DNA from: JAWXBR01 sp034440235
Lineage (GTDB): Bacteria; Bacteroidota; Ignavibacteria; Kapaibacteriales; Kapaibacteriaceae
Length of the DNA stretch: 62,914 nucleotides
NCBI GenBank assembly: GCA_034440235.1
Contig: JAWXBR010000034.1
Coordinates: forward strand, 1 to 62,914
Reading direction: 5' to 3'
This document shows, in pieces, positions 1 through 8,733 of the stretch (position 1 is the stretch's first letter; each line of letters begins with the position of its first letter). The notes below the pieces were generated by a model, which made no database searches, was not told the DNA's origin, and saw only the letters and a program-made list of their open reading frames with translations. A program made the position numbers and the translations under genes.

Positions 1-220
1 AAGCGCAAACCGCCCCAAGGAGAGACGCTTTTGTCTGAAAATTCGAATTTCATTTGGCGACGCATTTCTTTCACCTCTTTGGCGGCGAACTCCATCACGC
101 AAATGTCGCACCACTAGCCATTTCTTCTACTATCTTCAATTCCTATCGCATGATCCGGGATTATGTTGTCCTCCGCTCAAATGGATCTGTTGTCACCCAC
201 AAGTTGGTGGTACTATAAAA
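1..220. other. Leading region, no assigned gene
   Basis: No recognisable gene lies here. Frame 1 is open from the window edge for about 38 codons to a TAG near 115 and could be the tail of a gene outside the window, but nothing in it resembles a known family. No convincing ribosome binding site or TAnnTTTG promoter is seen just before the gene at 221. Confidence 0.3.
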
Positions 221-1483
221 ATGAAGGCTCTACTACTATTCCTCGTGCTGTCTTACCACACAATTGATTGTGCTGGCCAGTGGCAGGCATTGCAAACTGG
301 GTATGGAGGGACTGTGACTTCTGTGAGTTTTACTAGTCCGGATACAGGTTTTATTCCAGCAGGAAATTCGATTTACAAGACTGTAGATGGCGGAAGGAAT
401 TGGACGCGTTATGCTATAGAAGATGGCAATACCTATGAATTGAAGTCCATTCATTTTCCCACTCCAATGGTTGGCTACGTGGTCGGTGAGACCGTATACA
501 AAACAACGAACGGTGGTGCGACTTGGGACAGCTTGCACACGTTGAGTGATCGCAACAAGGGTGATCTCTCAGTTGTAAAGTTCATCCGATTCGCTGACCC
601 TGTGAACGGAATTATTGGCCTGATTGGCTCGCCACTATTCACCCGAGACGGTGGAAATCACTGGGCGATGACAGGCTCCACGTTCGAAGCTCCATCTTGG
701 AATCGAGATGTGTCAGTAATGAATGATAGTGTAGTCATCATGGGTGGATGGAATCCCACCATTGCAGGCGATTTTGGAATGCTTTCAAAGCCTACAGACA
801 AGGGTGAAACTTGGGACGGGCTTTCTGATAACGAGTTATACTTTGAGAGCATGCAAATTAAGTCGGTGTTCTTTCACAACACAATGCGAGGTTGGGTCGC
901 AGGATCACGGATAGGATTTGGCAGGCCCTACTCCAGTATGAGAGTAATGTTCACCACGGATAGCGGTGAAACGTGGCACGCTCCCAATATGGTGTTTCCT
1001 GCAACCGTCAATTGCATTCGTTTTGCAAATGAACGTGTTGGATTTGCAGGAGATCAAACTGGCGCGATCTATTCAACAACAGACGGTGGGGTAACGTGGA
1101 CTACGGAGAACGCTGAGACGAACGGCCGAGGAATCAAAGACATTTGCATCGTCAATGGCTCGGTGGTGTACGTAGCGGGTGAAAGTGGCCTAATGTTGAA
1201 GCGTACTATTGTGACTGACGTCGATGAGAGTCGAGAAGGTTCAGTGTTTAGCCTGTACCCGAATCCATCAACTGGACGAGTACATGTCGTTGGTTCCGCG
1301 AACCACAGTGATGCGCACGACTGCGATGTTGAAGTGATAGATTCTTTCGGCAGACTCATCTACTCAGATTCTATGCGATCTACAACTTTCACATTGGATC
1401 TCGGCTCATTAGCAAAAGGAACGTACTTCGTTCGTATACGAAGTGGGGGACATCAGCGGACGATGCAATTGTCGTTGATATAA
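221..1483 (+). CDS. Secreted YCF48/BNR beta-propeller protein with T9SS sorting tail
   Basis: A 420-residue exported protein. Residues 1-19 form a signal peptide (hydrophobic LLLFLVLS ending near CAGQ). The body contains repeated blades with the Asp-box-like pattern TxDGGxxW (TVDGGRNW, TTNGGATW, TTDSGETW, TTDGGVTW), as in sortilin, YCF48 and BNR proteins. The last 80 residues are a type A T9SS C-terminal domain, starting FSLYPNPSTGRVHV and ending with the GTYFVRIRSG block. I infer export through Sec, then passage across the outer membrane by the Por machinery and attachment or release at the surface. The ligand is unknown; such propellers often bind protein or glycan. It stands alone, followed in the same frame by an unrelated remnant. 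Confidence 0.85.
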   Translation: MKALLLFLVLSYHTIDCAGQWQALQTGYGGTVTSVSFTSPDTGFIPAGNSIYKTVDGGRNWTRYAIEDGNTYELKSIHFPTPMVGYVVGETVYKTTNGGATWDSLHTLSDRNKGDLSVVKFIRFADPVNGIIGLIGSPLFTRDGGNHWAMTGSTFEAPSWNRDVSVMNDSVVIMGGWNPTIAGDFGMLSKPTDKGETWDGLSDNELYFESMQIKSVFFHNTMRGWVAGSRIGFGRPYSSMRVMFTTDSGETWHAPNMVFPATVNCIRFANERVGFAGDQTGAIYSTTDGGVTWTTENAETNGRGIKDICIVNGSVVYVAGESGLMLKRTIVTDVDESREGSVFSLYPNPSTGRVHVVGSANHSDAHDCDVEVIDSFGRLIYSDSMRSTTFTLDLGSLAKGTYFVRIRSGGHQRTMQLSLI

Positions 1484-1831
1484 GACTTTAGTTCTTTTGC
1501 GCCCGTAATTGACGGCAAGCTCTGCAAATACCGGCGCCGGCTCTATTTAGGCACCGATTACGAAGTTGATGTTTACGACATCGCAGATCCAACGAACCCG
1601 TCCAAACTACATCGATATAACGGTGCCCGGGCTTGCGACCAGCTTGCAGCGCGAGACAGTATGGTGTACGTCGCCGAACGTGGCAACGCTGGCTGTAATT
1701 CGAATTGGAATTCCCTGTTTGTTCTGGACAATGCGGACGAACGTGATCAAAAGCACGTTGCTGAACGCCCGCTTCCTGAGCGCACTAACCCCACTGCAGT
1801 TACAGAGCTGAGCGTCCATCGTACTCTCTAA
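1484..1831 (+). pseudogene. Remnant of an LVIVP-repeat surface protein
   Basis: After the TAA of the preceding gene the same frame stays open for 115 codons with no start. It reads like the C-terminal part of an LVIVP-repeat beta-propeller: LYLGTDYEVDVYDIADPTNP, then MVYVAERGNAGCNSNW and LFVLDNADERD. YDIxDPTNP and YVAxxxxG are the family hallmarks. Its last 32 bases overlap the 3' end of def on the other strand. It is most likely the truncated 3' end of a deleted gene. Translation could only come from read-through of the TAA, for which I see no evidence. The family call is from motif memory. Confidence 0.5.
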
Positions 1832-2396
1832 ACACTTCGTACTCCGCATCGAAATCGCCCTTGGCAATCCTCTTTAGTTTGCCTTGTGCGAGCGTCTTGC
1901 GGATGGGTGAAAGGCGCTCGAAGAAATACGTGCCGTTCAGGTGGTCGATCTCGTGTTGCATGACGCGGGCGAGAAGGCCATCGACCTGACGGACCTGCTC
2001 TTTGAAGTTTGCATCGAGGTAACGGACTTGAATTTCTGTCGGACGTACCACGATGTCGCGAAGGTCGGGGAGGCTTAGACAGCCTTCTTCGAATTCTTCT
2101 TCTTCTTCGCCGAACAATTCGATGACGGGGTTGATAAGCACAACGCGCTCTCCGCGATGAGCGGTGTGGTTTGCTTGCTGCGCATGCGGCTCGTCATCGT
2201 CTGCTTGAGCCGTATCGATAACAGTTATTGAAAGCCCCTTACCAACTTGATTCGCGGCGAGTCCGATGCCATTGGCTTCGTACATCGTTTCGAACATGTC
2301 GTTAATAAACTCTTTTAGTTCGTCGGACAAATCGTCAATGGGTGCTGTTTTTTGCTTGAGCACCGGATGGTTGTATGTATAAATCGGAAGAATCAC
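1800..2396 (-). CDS. def: Peptide deformylase
   Basis: Removes the N-formyl group from the initiator methionine of new proteins in the cytoplasm. All three metal-site motifs are present: GIGLAANQVG (residues about 43-52), EGCLSLP (about 103-109, with the metal-ligand Cys) and QHEIDH (about 147-152, with two His ligands and the catalytic Glu). The 198-residue length is slightly above average because of an acidic, His-containing insert (about 66-85) between the first two motifs. Start is GTG at 2396, overlapping the stop of the HAD gene as TAGTG, so the two are probably translationally coupled. Confidence 0.95.
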   Translation of the reverse strand: MILPIYTYNHPVLKQKTAPIDDLSDELKEFINDMFETMYEANGIGLAANQVGKGLSITVIDTAQADDDEPHAQQANHTAHRGERVVLINPVIELFGEEEEEFEEGCLSLPDLRDIVVRPTEIQVRYLDANFKEQVRQVDGLLARVMQHEIDHLNGTYFFERLSPIRKTLAQGKLKRIAKGDFDAEYEVFREYDGRSAL

Positions 2397-3079
2397 TAGT
2401 TGTGCTCTTTAATGATGTCGATTAATTGCTTGATGTCTTCGAGGACGTAGTCGGCGTCGACGAGCTGGTTGCCGAAGGAGTCGCCATACTTTGCAAATGC
2501 GGTGCGCATTCCTACGCCGCGGGCGCCGACCATGTCGCGGTCTGCCCAGTCGCCGACCATGATGGCGCTTTCGGCCCCGACGCCGAGTTTGTCGAGGGCG
2601 GCCTGGAAGGGTTTCGGACTTGGCTTGCGTTCGCCTGTGTCGTCGAACGTAACAACCACATCGAAGAAATGGTGGAAGTTGATGAAGCACAACCGCAGCC
2701 ACGCTTCGCGCGTTGGTGCGTCGCTTACGATGGCGAGTTTGATGCCCATGCGATTGAGTTGCATGAGTGTTGCCGTTACGTGCGGGTAGGGCTTCAGGAC
2801 AGCTTCGCGTGCGCGACGATAGGCAATAATGCCGGCCGAGAGAATGCGGAAATCGATCTTGCCCAGATGGTCCGTAAGCAGACGGTCGAAGACCTGTTGG
2901 TATTCGATGCCCAGTTCGTTGTAGATGGCGTCGATCTGACCCCGTATCTGGTCGTACGTAAGCATCAGGCCAGCATCCATCATGGCCGCAATGGCAGCGT
3001 CCACGGCCTGCCTCTTCATGGCCATGAAATCTACAAGGGTATTGTCGAGGTCGAAGACGACGGCTTTAATGGCGGGCAT
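2396..3079 (-). CDS. HAD-superfamily hydrolase (phosphatase-like)
   Basis: A 227-residue haloacid-dehalogenase-type hydrolase, probably a phosphatase of small phosphorylated metabolites. Motif I is VVFDLDNTLVDF near the N-terminus (nucleophile Asp and general acid Asp), motif II is the SDA in LAIVSDAPT, the motif III Lys lies in ERKPSPKPF, and motif IV is GDWADRD. The helical cap follows motif I, as in subfamily IA (YjjG/Gph-like). I start it at the ATG at 3079, which has AGGAG five bases upstream, rather than at a longer in-frame start. It is the first gene of a two-gene unit with def. The substrate cannot be told from sequence. Confidence 0.85.
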   Translation of the reverse strand: MPAIKAVVFDLDNTLVDFMAMKRQAVDAAIAAMMDAGLMLTYDQIRGQIDAIYNELGIEYQQVFDRLLTDHLGKIDFRILSAGIIAYRRAREAVLKPYPHVTATLMQLNRMGIKLAIVSDAPTREAWLRLCFINFHHFFDVVVTFDDTGERKPSPKPFQAALDKLGVGAESAIMVGDWADRDMVGARGVGMRTAFAKYGDSFGNQLVDADYVLEDIKQLIDIIKEHN

Positions 3080-3099
3080 AATGCTCCTGAATGCGACTT

Positions 3100-3107
3100 C
3101 AAAGTTA
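3100..3107 (-). promoter_or_regulatory. Bacteroidota-type -7 element for HAD-def
   Basis: Reads TAACTTTG on the minus strand, matching the TAnnTTTG consensus of the primary sigma factor in Bacteroidota. It sits 20 bases before the ATG at 3079, giving a short leader that contains the AGGAG site. It lies back to back with the yqeY promoter. Confidence 0.45.
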
Positions 3108-3129
3108 CGAACAAGGGGCGCCAAGGGGC

Positions 3130-3137
3130 TATCTTTG
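3130..3137 (+). promoter_or_regulatory. Bacteroidota-type -7 element for yqeY-mutS2, possibly leaderless
   Basis: TATCTTTG, a TAnnTTTG match only four bases before the ATG at 3142. If this is the promoter, transcription would start at or next to the start codon, giving a leaderless message. No Shine-Dalgarno is present. Confidence 0.45.
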
Positions 3138-3141
3138 ACGT

Positions 3142-3594
3142 ATGAATCTATCAGAACGCATTAACGCCGACATGAAAGAAGCCATGAAGGCGGGCGACAA
3201 ACTAAAGCTCGAAACATTGCGCATGATGCGCGCTGCTGTCATCGAATTCGAAAAAAACGGGTCCGGAAATGCCATGGAGGCAGCCGATGAATTAAAGATC
3301 GTTAGCAATGCGGCAAAGAAGCGCAAGGACGCGATTGAAATGTATGACAAACATGGTCGTACCGAATCGGCAGATAAAGAACGCGCAGAACTCGAAATCA
3401 TCAATGGTTATATGCCTGCGATGATGAGCGACGACGACGTGCGTGCCGAGCTGCGAAGTATCATCGAACAACAGGGTCTGACATCACCAAGTGATGTGGG
3501 CAAGGTAATGGGAGCAGCAATGAAGACGTTAAAGGGCAAGGTCGACGGCACAGCAGTGCAGCGTCTGGCCAAGGAATTACTCGGAGCATCATGA
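3142..3594 (+). CDS. yqeY: GatB/YqeY domain protein
   Basis: A 150-residue protein matching the stand-alone YqeY family along its whole length: N-terminal helical part (MNLSERINADMKEAMKAG), a central KKRKDAIEMYDKHGRTE segment and the C-terminal GxVMGAxM and LKGKVDGTAVQRL helices. This fold is the tail domain of the GatB amidotransferase subunit, which touches tRNA; the free protein is thought to contact tRNA-related substrates but its role is not established. Its stop overlaps the mutS2 start by four bases (ATGA), so the two are one operon. Confidence 0.92.
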   Translation: MNLSERINADMKEAMKAGDKLKLETLRMMRAAVIEFEKNGSGNAMEAADELKIVSNAAKKRKDAIEMYDKHGRTESADKERAELEIINGYMPAMMSDDDVRAELRSIIEQQGLTSPSDVGKVMGAAMKTLKGKVDGTAVQRLAKELLGAS

Positions 3595-6065
3595 GACAAC
3601 CCGTCGACACCACCGATGGCGCTCTAATGGAGCGGGCAATGGAAGAGCTAGATCTTCCGCATGTGCTCGATGATATCGCTAAGTATTGCATGACGTCTAT
3701 GGCCGGAGATGTCGTCCGCGCATTACGTCCGCGCACCGATGCCGACGACCTGCGCGACGATCTCGATCGTGTGCAGGAATGTGTGGACATTATTGCATCG
3801 GGTGTGCCATTTCCGTTCGAGCGTGTTAGCGATATACGTCCGTTAGTAACAAAAGCTATCATCGAAGGCAACTTCCTCTCCGCCACCGAGCTTCTGCATG
3901 TGCAAGAGGCGATGTCCGTCAGCCGCACCACGCGCCGTTTCATCGGGGAACGTCCGGCCGCCGAACGCCTCCGCGCCTTCGTCGAGTCCCTTATCGATAA
4001 TCGTGTCCTCGAAAAACACATCACCGATGCCATCGACGACACAGGTACGGTGCGCGACAACGCAAGTCGTGAGCTGCAGGCAATACGCAAGGAAATTCAC
4101 GAGCTGAGTGCACGACTGCGCTCACGGTTGCAGCGCATTCTGAAGAAGTTTGGCGAGGACGAAATTCTGCAGGACGAGTTCATTACGCAGCGCGACGGAC
4201 GATTTGTGTTGCCGCTGCGGGTGGGTGACAAGCGCTCTGTGCCTGGCATCATACACGGTGTGTCGCAAAGCGGTTCGACGGTGTTTATGGAGCCTGCCGA
4301 AACCTTCGACATGAACAACGAGCTGTCGTTGCTTCATGCGCGAGAGAATCGCGAAATCATAAAAATACTTACTACTCTCACAGCAGAACTTGCAGCAGTT
4401 GCACCCGACGTGCGAGCTGCATTCGATGTGTTGCTTCAGCTCGACTCTATTCTTGCACGTGCACGATACGCCGTCGACCTTGGCGGTATCAAGCCAATCA
4501 TTGCGGACGACGAAGATGTAGAACTGCGCAACGTGCATCATCCGGTATTGAAGTCGCAAGTGCGCCGCGAAAAACAGTCGCGTAGTCGTGACGATGACAA
4601 CGAAGTCATTCCTTTGAGTGTCGACTTTCGCGAAGCAACACGTGGCATCCTCATAAGCGGTCCGAATGCCGGCGGTAAGACCGTCGCCATGAAAACCATC
4701 GGACTCTCCATGGCCATGGCAATGTGCGGCGTGTTTCCACTCGGCATGTGTCGCACCGGCATCCGCCGCATCTTCACAGCCATCGGCGATCATCAGTCCA
4801 TCGAAAGCAACCTCAGCACCTTCTCCTCACAGATCATCCGCATACGTGACATCCTGTCGCACTGCGGACGCGACGCAATGGTGCTCATCGATGAAATCTG
4901 CGCGGGTACAGATCCTGCTGAAGGGGGCGCTCTCGCGGCTGGAATTCTCGACAGCCTGCTCGAGCGCGGGGCTTGCTTCGTTATCACGACGCACCAATCA
5001 TCACTCAAGCAATACGCACTCACACGTCCGGCTATCGAAAACGCCTCCCTTGCCTTCGACGAAGCACAGATGCAGCCCACGTTCCGCTTCCTGCCTGGCG
5101 TCCCGGGCAACTCCTACGCATTCGTGTTAGCGCACAACGTTGGCTTACCCGACGTCGTCGTTCAACGCGCCCGTGGTTATCTCGGTGAACGTCACGACGA
5201 ACTCGAGCAGAGCATTACAGCCATGCAGCGTTTCCGTCAGGAAGCCGAAGACCTGCGCATGAAGTCCGCCGAGGAACACCAGAAGGCCGAACGCCTCCGC
5301 AAGGACTACGAAGAACGTCTGGCACAAGTCAAGCAAAAACGCTCAACCGTTGTCGAGGACGCACGCGAAGAAGCGCGTGAAGTTCTTCGTAAGGCGCAAG
5401 CCCTCGTCGAAAACACCATTCGCGAAGTCCGCGAACAACAAAAGAGTGCAGCCGAAATAAAGAAGGCGTTCAGTGCAGAGGCATCGGAGCTTTCAAATGC
5501 GTTGGCTGATGACGCTTCCGATTCATCGCACGGATCACAGACACCGTATTCAGGTGTTTCGCATTACGGTGGCACACATGGCGCATCACACGCATCATCA
5601 CACGCATCATCTGACTCCGCTGCAATCAAAACAGGGGACACTGTTGTTGTCGATGGCACCAATGCAATTGGCACTGTGATATCCATCGATACTAAGTCCG
5701 CCTCCGCAATGGTCGAAGTCAATGGTATCAAATTCAAATTCCAACTCTCCAAACTCAGCACCACAACGTCCAAACCAAAACCCATGCCTGAGCGCGACAT
5801 GGGTGTGATGCTCAAGATGGATTCACACACCAACCTCGACCTGCGTGGCAAACGCGCCGACGAAGGCCTACGTGAATTGGAAATGTTTATTAACGACGCT
5901 GTGCTCGGCAACCTCACACACGTCTCCATCATCCACGGCAAGGGCACGGGCGCCATGCGTCGGGTGGTGCAGGACTACCTGAAAGAACACCCACAAATAA
6001 AGACCTCTCGCCTTGGCACGATCCAAGAAGGGGGAGACGGGGTGACGATAATCGAGCTGGCGTAA
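3591..6065 (+). CDS. mutS2: Endonuclease MutS2
   Basis: An 824-residue MutS2. It lacks the mismatch-recognition domain of MutS and starts with the core/clamp helices. The ATPase has Walker A GPNAGGKT at residues 357-364 and Walker B VLIDEICAGTDP near 430. A long charged coiled coil (about 535-640) follows, then a low-complexity Ser/His linker (SHYGGTHGASHASSHASS), a KOW-like beta segment, and a C-terminal Smr nuclease domain (LDLRGKRADEGL and HGKGTGAMRRVV). MutS2 proteins suppress homologous recombination and/or act on collided ribosomes through the Smr domain. The ATGA overlap with yqeY indicates coupling. Confidence 0.95.
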   Translation: MRQPVDTTDGALMERAMEELDLPHVLDDIAKYCMTSMAGDVVRALRPRTDADDLRDDLDRVQECVDIIASGVPFPFERVSDIRPLVTKAIIEGNFLSATELLHVQEAMSVSRTTRRFIGERPAAERLRAFVESLIDNRVLEKHITDAIDDTGTVRDNASRELQAIRKEIHELSARLRSRLQRILKKFGEDEILQDEFITQRDGRFVLPLRVGDKRSVPGIIHGVSQSGSTVFMEPAETFDMNNELSLLHARENREIIKILTTLTAELAAVAPDVRAAFDVLLQLDSILARARYAVDLGGIKPIIADDEDVELRNVHHPVLKSQVRREKQSRSRDDDNEVIPLSVDFREATRGILISGPNAGGKTVAMKTIGLSMAMAMCGVFPLGMCRTGIRRIFTAIGDHQSIESNLSTFSSQIIRIRDILSHCGRDAMVLIDEICAGTDPAEGGALAAGILDSLLERGACFVITTHQSSLKQYALTRPAIENASLAFDEAQMQPTFRFLPGVPGNSYAFVLAHNVGLPDVVVQRARGYLGERHDELEQSITAMQRFRQEAEDLRMKSAEEHQKAERLRKDYEERLAQVKQKRSTVVEDAREEAREVLRKAQALVENTIREVREQQKSAAEIKKAFSAEASELSNALADDASDSSHGSQTPYSGVSHYGGTHGASHASSHASSDSAAIKTGDTVVVDGTNAIGTVISIDTKSASAMVEVNGIKFKFQLSKLSTTTSKPKPMPERDMGVMLKMDSHTNLDLRGKRADEGLRELEMFINDAVLGNLTHVSIIHGKGTGAMRRVVQDYLKEHPQIKTSRLGTIQEGGDGVTIIELA

Positions 6066-6257
6066 CTATGGAATAACAACTAGAACAAACCTTCGTGTTG
6101 TTTCGCGAACAAAGTAAATGCCATTGCATGCTACATCGGTTTCACAATCGCGCCCATTAATGTCGGTGATAATCACTTCATTGCTCAATTGTCGCAAGAA
6201 CAATTCAACATCGCCAACATGTACGACGAATCCCCTGGTATTTCCAGAGAAAGGCAT
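6066..6257 (-). pseudogene. Fragment of a T9SS C-terminal sorting domain
   Basis: A short minus-strand frame of 63 residues ending CNGIYFVRETTRRFVLVVIP, which resembles the SGIYFVR-type end of T9SS tails. No signal peptide or upstream domain is present. If the adjacent IS21 element is removed, the frame extends only a few codons before a stop. I read it as the decayed tail of a lost secreted protein. Confidence 0.4.
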
Positions 6258-6280
6258 TTCAGATGGACTACTAGCTGGAA

Positions 6281-6390
6281 ACGTCGGACAAAAGTACCCC
6301 CTTCCATCGGACGAACCTGACAGGGGTGCGTCGGAGCAATCTTACCCCTCTCGTCGGACGAAGGTGACCCCCTTCGTCGGAGCAACGTGA
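6281..6390 (+). repeat. Left-end phased repeats of the IS21 element
   Basis: Five copies of a C(G/A)TCGGA-containing unit begin at 6282, 6305, 6329, 6352 and 6375, spaced 23, 24, 23 and 23 bp. A typical unit is CGTCGGACGAAGGTGACCCC. They are likely transposase binding sites, as multiple terminal repeats are known in IS21 elements. Two further copies lie at the right end in the opposite direction. Confidence 0.8.
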
Positions 6391-6469
6391 TCGTCGTTGA
6401 CGCCAGCTGTACATGCACTGCCGGGACCATTGTTAACTAGGAGTTTGTACCCACAAACAACCTAGAACG

Positions 6470-7794
6470 ATGGCAAACCAACCCATATGCATGAGTACCC
6501 TTCGACAAATTCTTCGCCTGCTCAGCCGCGAAAAGAGCATGCAGTCGATCATCGACATGACCGGCGTGTCGCGCAATACGCTACGAAAGTATCTTGCCCG
6601 GTTCAAGGAATGCGGCCTTAGCACACACGAGTGCATGGAGCTTTCCGACAACGATCTTCATGGCATGTTTTTGCGCGTACCGGCAGCCAAACCGAATGCG
6701 CGTGTTCAGGCGCTGTACAAACTGATGCCGATGATCGAGCGCGAGCTCAAGAAGCGTGGCGTGACGCTCGATCTGCTCTGGCATGAATACTATACCAAGT
6801 ATCCCGACGGCTTCCGTCTGACGCAATTCAAGCAACATGTTCGTGTGTGGCTCGCGCAATCCAATCCGACGATGCACATCGAGCATAAAGCCGGTGACAA
6901 GATGCAAATCGACTTCACCGGTCAGAAACTCCACGTCGTGGATGCAGCCTTAGGTGTCGTCCGCGACGTAGAGGTCTTTGTCAGCATCCTTGGTGCCAGT
7001 CAACTAATATATGTTGAAGCGGTGTGGAGTCAGACCAAGGAAGATCTGATCGCTGCGTGCATCAACGCACTGGAATATTATGGTGGATCACCCGATGCCA
7101 TCGTGCCCGACAATCTGCGATCGGCAGTCACCAAGAGTGACCGCTATGAACCGGAGATCAATCGAGCGTTCGAAGACTGCGCGTCGCACTATGGCATGAC
7201 GGTGCTGCCAGCGCGAGCATACAAACCGCGTGACAAAGCGTTGGTCGAAGGTGCTGTCAAGATTGTATACACGCGCATCTTCGCTGCACTGCGCGACCGC
7301 ACATTTACAACCCTTGCAGACCTTAACCTCGCAATCCGTGTTGAGCTCGAAGTGTTGAATACGGCGCCGTTCAAAGGCCGTGCCTATAGCCGACGACAGA
7401 TGTTTGACGAGGTCGAGCGCGATGCCCTTGCTCCTCTGCCGCGTATGCGCTATGAGCTGCGTTCAGAACTCCGCGCATCAGCCCCGATGTACATACGTAC
7501 ATACAACGCATCGTTCAGCTCAGCCCACATCCTGAACAGGCATTCAGAACATGCCGAGGTATCCTCAGCTATGCCAAGCGTGTTGGCGATGAGCGGCTCA
7601 CACGGGCCTGCGCCAGAGCGCTCGAGTACGGCGTGTATAACTACGTCACGATTAAACGCATTCTCGAAACAGGGCTTGACAACGTCCCGGAATCGCCAGC
7701 GGGATCAGGGACGATGCCCGAACATGACAACATTCGTGGCGACACCTACTATGGCAGTACACCATCACTCACAACCAATGGAGACCACACGTGA
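6470..7794 (+). pseudogene. istA: IS21 transposase IstA, internally deleted and frameshifted
   Basis: The first part (to about 7500) is a normal IstA: an N-terminal helix-turn-helix (QSIIDMTGVSRNTLRKYLAR) and an rve/DDE integrase core with KMQIDFTG, an IVPDNLRSAV block and the ALVEGAVKIV block. After RYELRSELRA the original frame becomes nonsense. The true C-terminus resumes in another frame at about 7528 (HPEQAFRTCRGILSYAKR, then VYNYVTIKRILETGLDN) and ends at the TGA at 7792-7794, overlapping the istB GTG as GTGA. The segment normally joining these parts is missing, so I infer an internal deletion that also shifted the frame. The conceptual single-frame product is therefore abnormal. Confidence 0.8.
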
Positions 7795-8540
7795 ATACCA
7801 ACACCTTGGACAAGATGCGGAAGATGCGACTGCACGGCATGTTTCGATTGTTTAAGACAACCATCGAATCCACGCGCAGAGACGATTTAACACCCGATGA
7901 AATGGTCGCTGCACTCATTGATTCTGAATGGGATGATCGCCAGGACAGAAGCGTAGAACGCGGACTGAAGAACGCTCGCTTCCGCTACAAAGCTTCGATC
8001 GAATCACTCTTGTTCGATATCGATCGCAACATCGACAAGAATCTCATCATGCGATTTGCAGCTTGCACGTTCATCGACAACCACGAGAACATTCTGATCA
8101 CAGGTAGCACAGGTATCGGTAAAAGTTATCTTGCATCCGCGCTCGGCCATCAGGCGTGCTCACTCGGATACAAAGTCAACTATCACAACACGGCGAAACT
8201 GTTCTCGAGGCTGAAAATGGCCAAGGCTGACGGCAGCTACATGAAAGAGATCGCCAGATTGGAAAAGCAACAGCTGCTGATTCTCGATGATTTCGGCTTA
8301 CAGCCCTTTGATCCGCAGAGCAGAGCGGCGCTCATGGAAATCATCGAAGACCGGCACGGAAAGTCATCGATGATCATCACCTCACAACTGCCCGTGAATA
8401 CCTGGCATGATGTGATCGGTGAAAAGACCGTTGCTGATGCGATTCTCGATCGCATTATCTACGATGCACATCGACTCGAACTGCAAGGCGAATCCCTCAG
8501 AAAGAAATCGAAAGATTCACGCGAACGCAGCACGACATAA
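7791..8540 (+). CDS. istB: IS21 helper ATPase IstB
   Basis: A 249-residue AAA+ ATPase that assists IstA in target DNA capture. Walker A is GSTGIGKS (105-112), Walker B is LLILDDFG (about 164-171) and sensor I lies in MIITSQLP. The start is GTG at 7791, coupled to the original istA stop. Length and motifs are normal, so it looks intact although its partner transposase is broken. Confidence 0.93.
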   Translation: MNTNTLDKMRKMRLHGMFRLFKTTIESTRRDDLTPDEMVAALIDSEWDDRQDRSVERGLKNARFRYKASIESLLFDIDRNIDKNLIMRFAACTFIDNHENILITGSTGIGKSYLASALGHQACSLGYKVNYHNTAKLFSRLKMAKADGSYMKEIARLEKQQLLILDDFGLQPFDPQSRAALMEIIEDRHGKSSMIITSQLPVNTWHDVIGEKTVADAILDRIIYDAHRLELQGESLRKKSKDSRERSTT

Positions 8541-8611
8541 CTTACTTTTGTTCAACCATCTGGCAGCATATTCATGGACAGTATGGCAGCTCTTTAGACT
8601 GTCACTTTGCA

Positions 8612-8649
8612 CCGACGAAGGGGGGGCAACTTCCCCGACGTATCCAGCT
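8612..8649 (-). repeat. Right-end phased repeats of the IS21 element
   Basis: Two inverted copies of the unit, with CCGACG at 8612 and 8635, again 23 bp apart, followed by the outer end TATCCAGCT. They pair with the left-end repeats. Confidence 0.75.
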
Positions 8650-8733
8650 TACTAGCAAAACGAGAGATTGCAGCCGTTACTTACGCAAGTTTCTCGCAAC
8701 GTTTCGATTCGGCGTGCTCCGTATCTTGCGCCA

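Larger units (their letters stand above)
6273..8649 (+). mobile_element. IS21-family insertion sequence, complete ends
   Basis: A 2377-bp element bounded by the inverted repeat AGCTGGAAACGTCGG (left) and CCGACGTATCCAGCT (right), with one mismatch in 15. It is flanked by TACT at 6269-6272 and 8650-8653, a four-base target duplication as expected for IS21. It carries istA (broken) and istB (intact), read left to right with the usual one-unit overlap, and has phased repeats at both ends. It sits in a remnant region between mutS2 and accC. Because istA is damaged the element is probably immobile unless helped in trans. Confidence 0.9.

Noticed and set aside
191..219. Sigma-70-like promoter (TTGTCA, 18 bases, TATAAA) before the first gene
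   Set aside because: The -10 would touch the ATG and place the start of transcription inside the gene; the host seems to use TAnnTTTG elements.
2426..3145. Long plus-strand frame opposite the HAD hydrolase (239 residues)
   Set aside because: It is the antisense of a gene with clear motifs and has no family resemblance; long antisense frames are common here because of codon bias.
4122..4793. Minus-strand frame of 223 residues inside mutS2
   Set aside because: Cys/His-rich antisense of a well-supported gene; no ribosome site and no recognisable domain.
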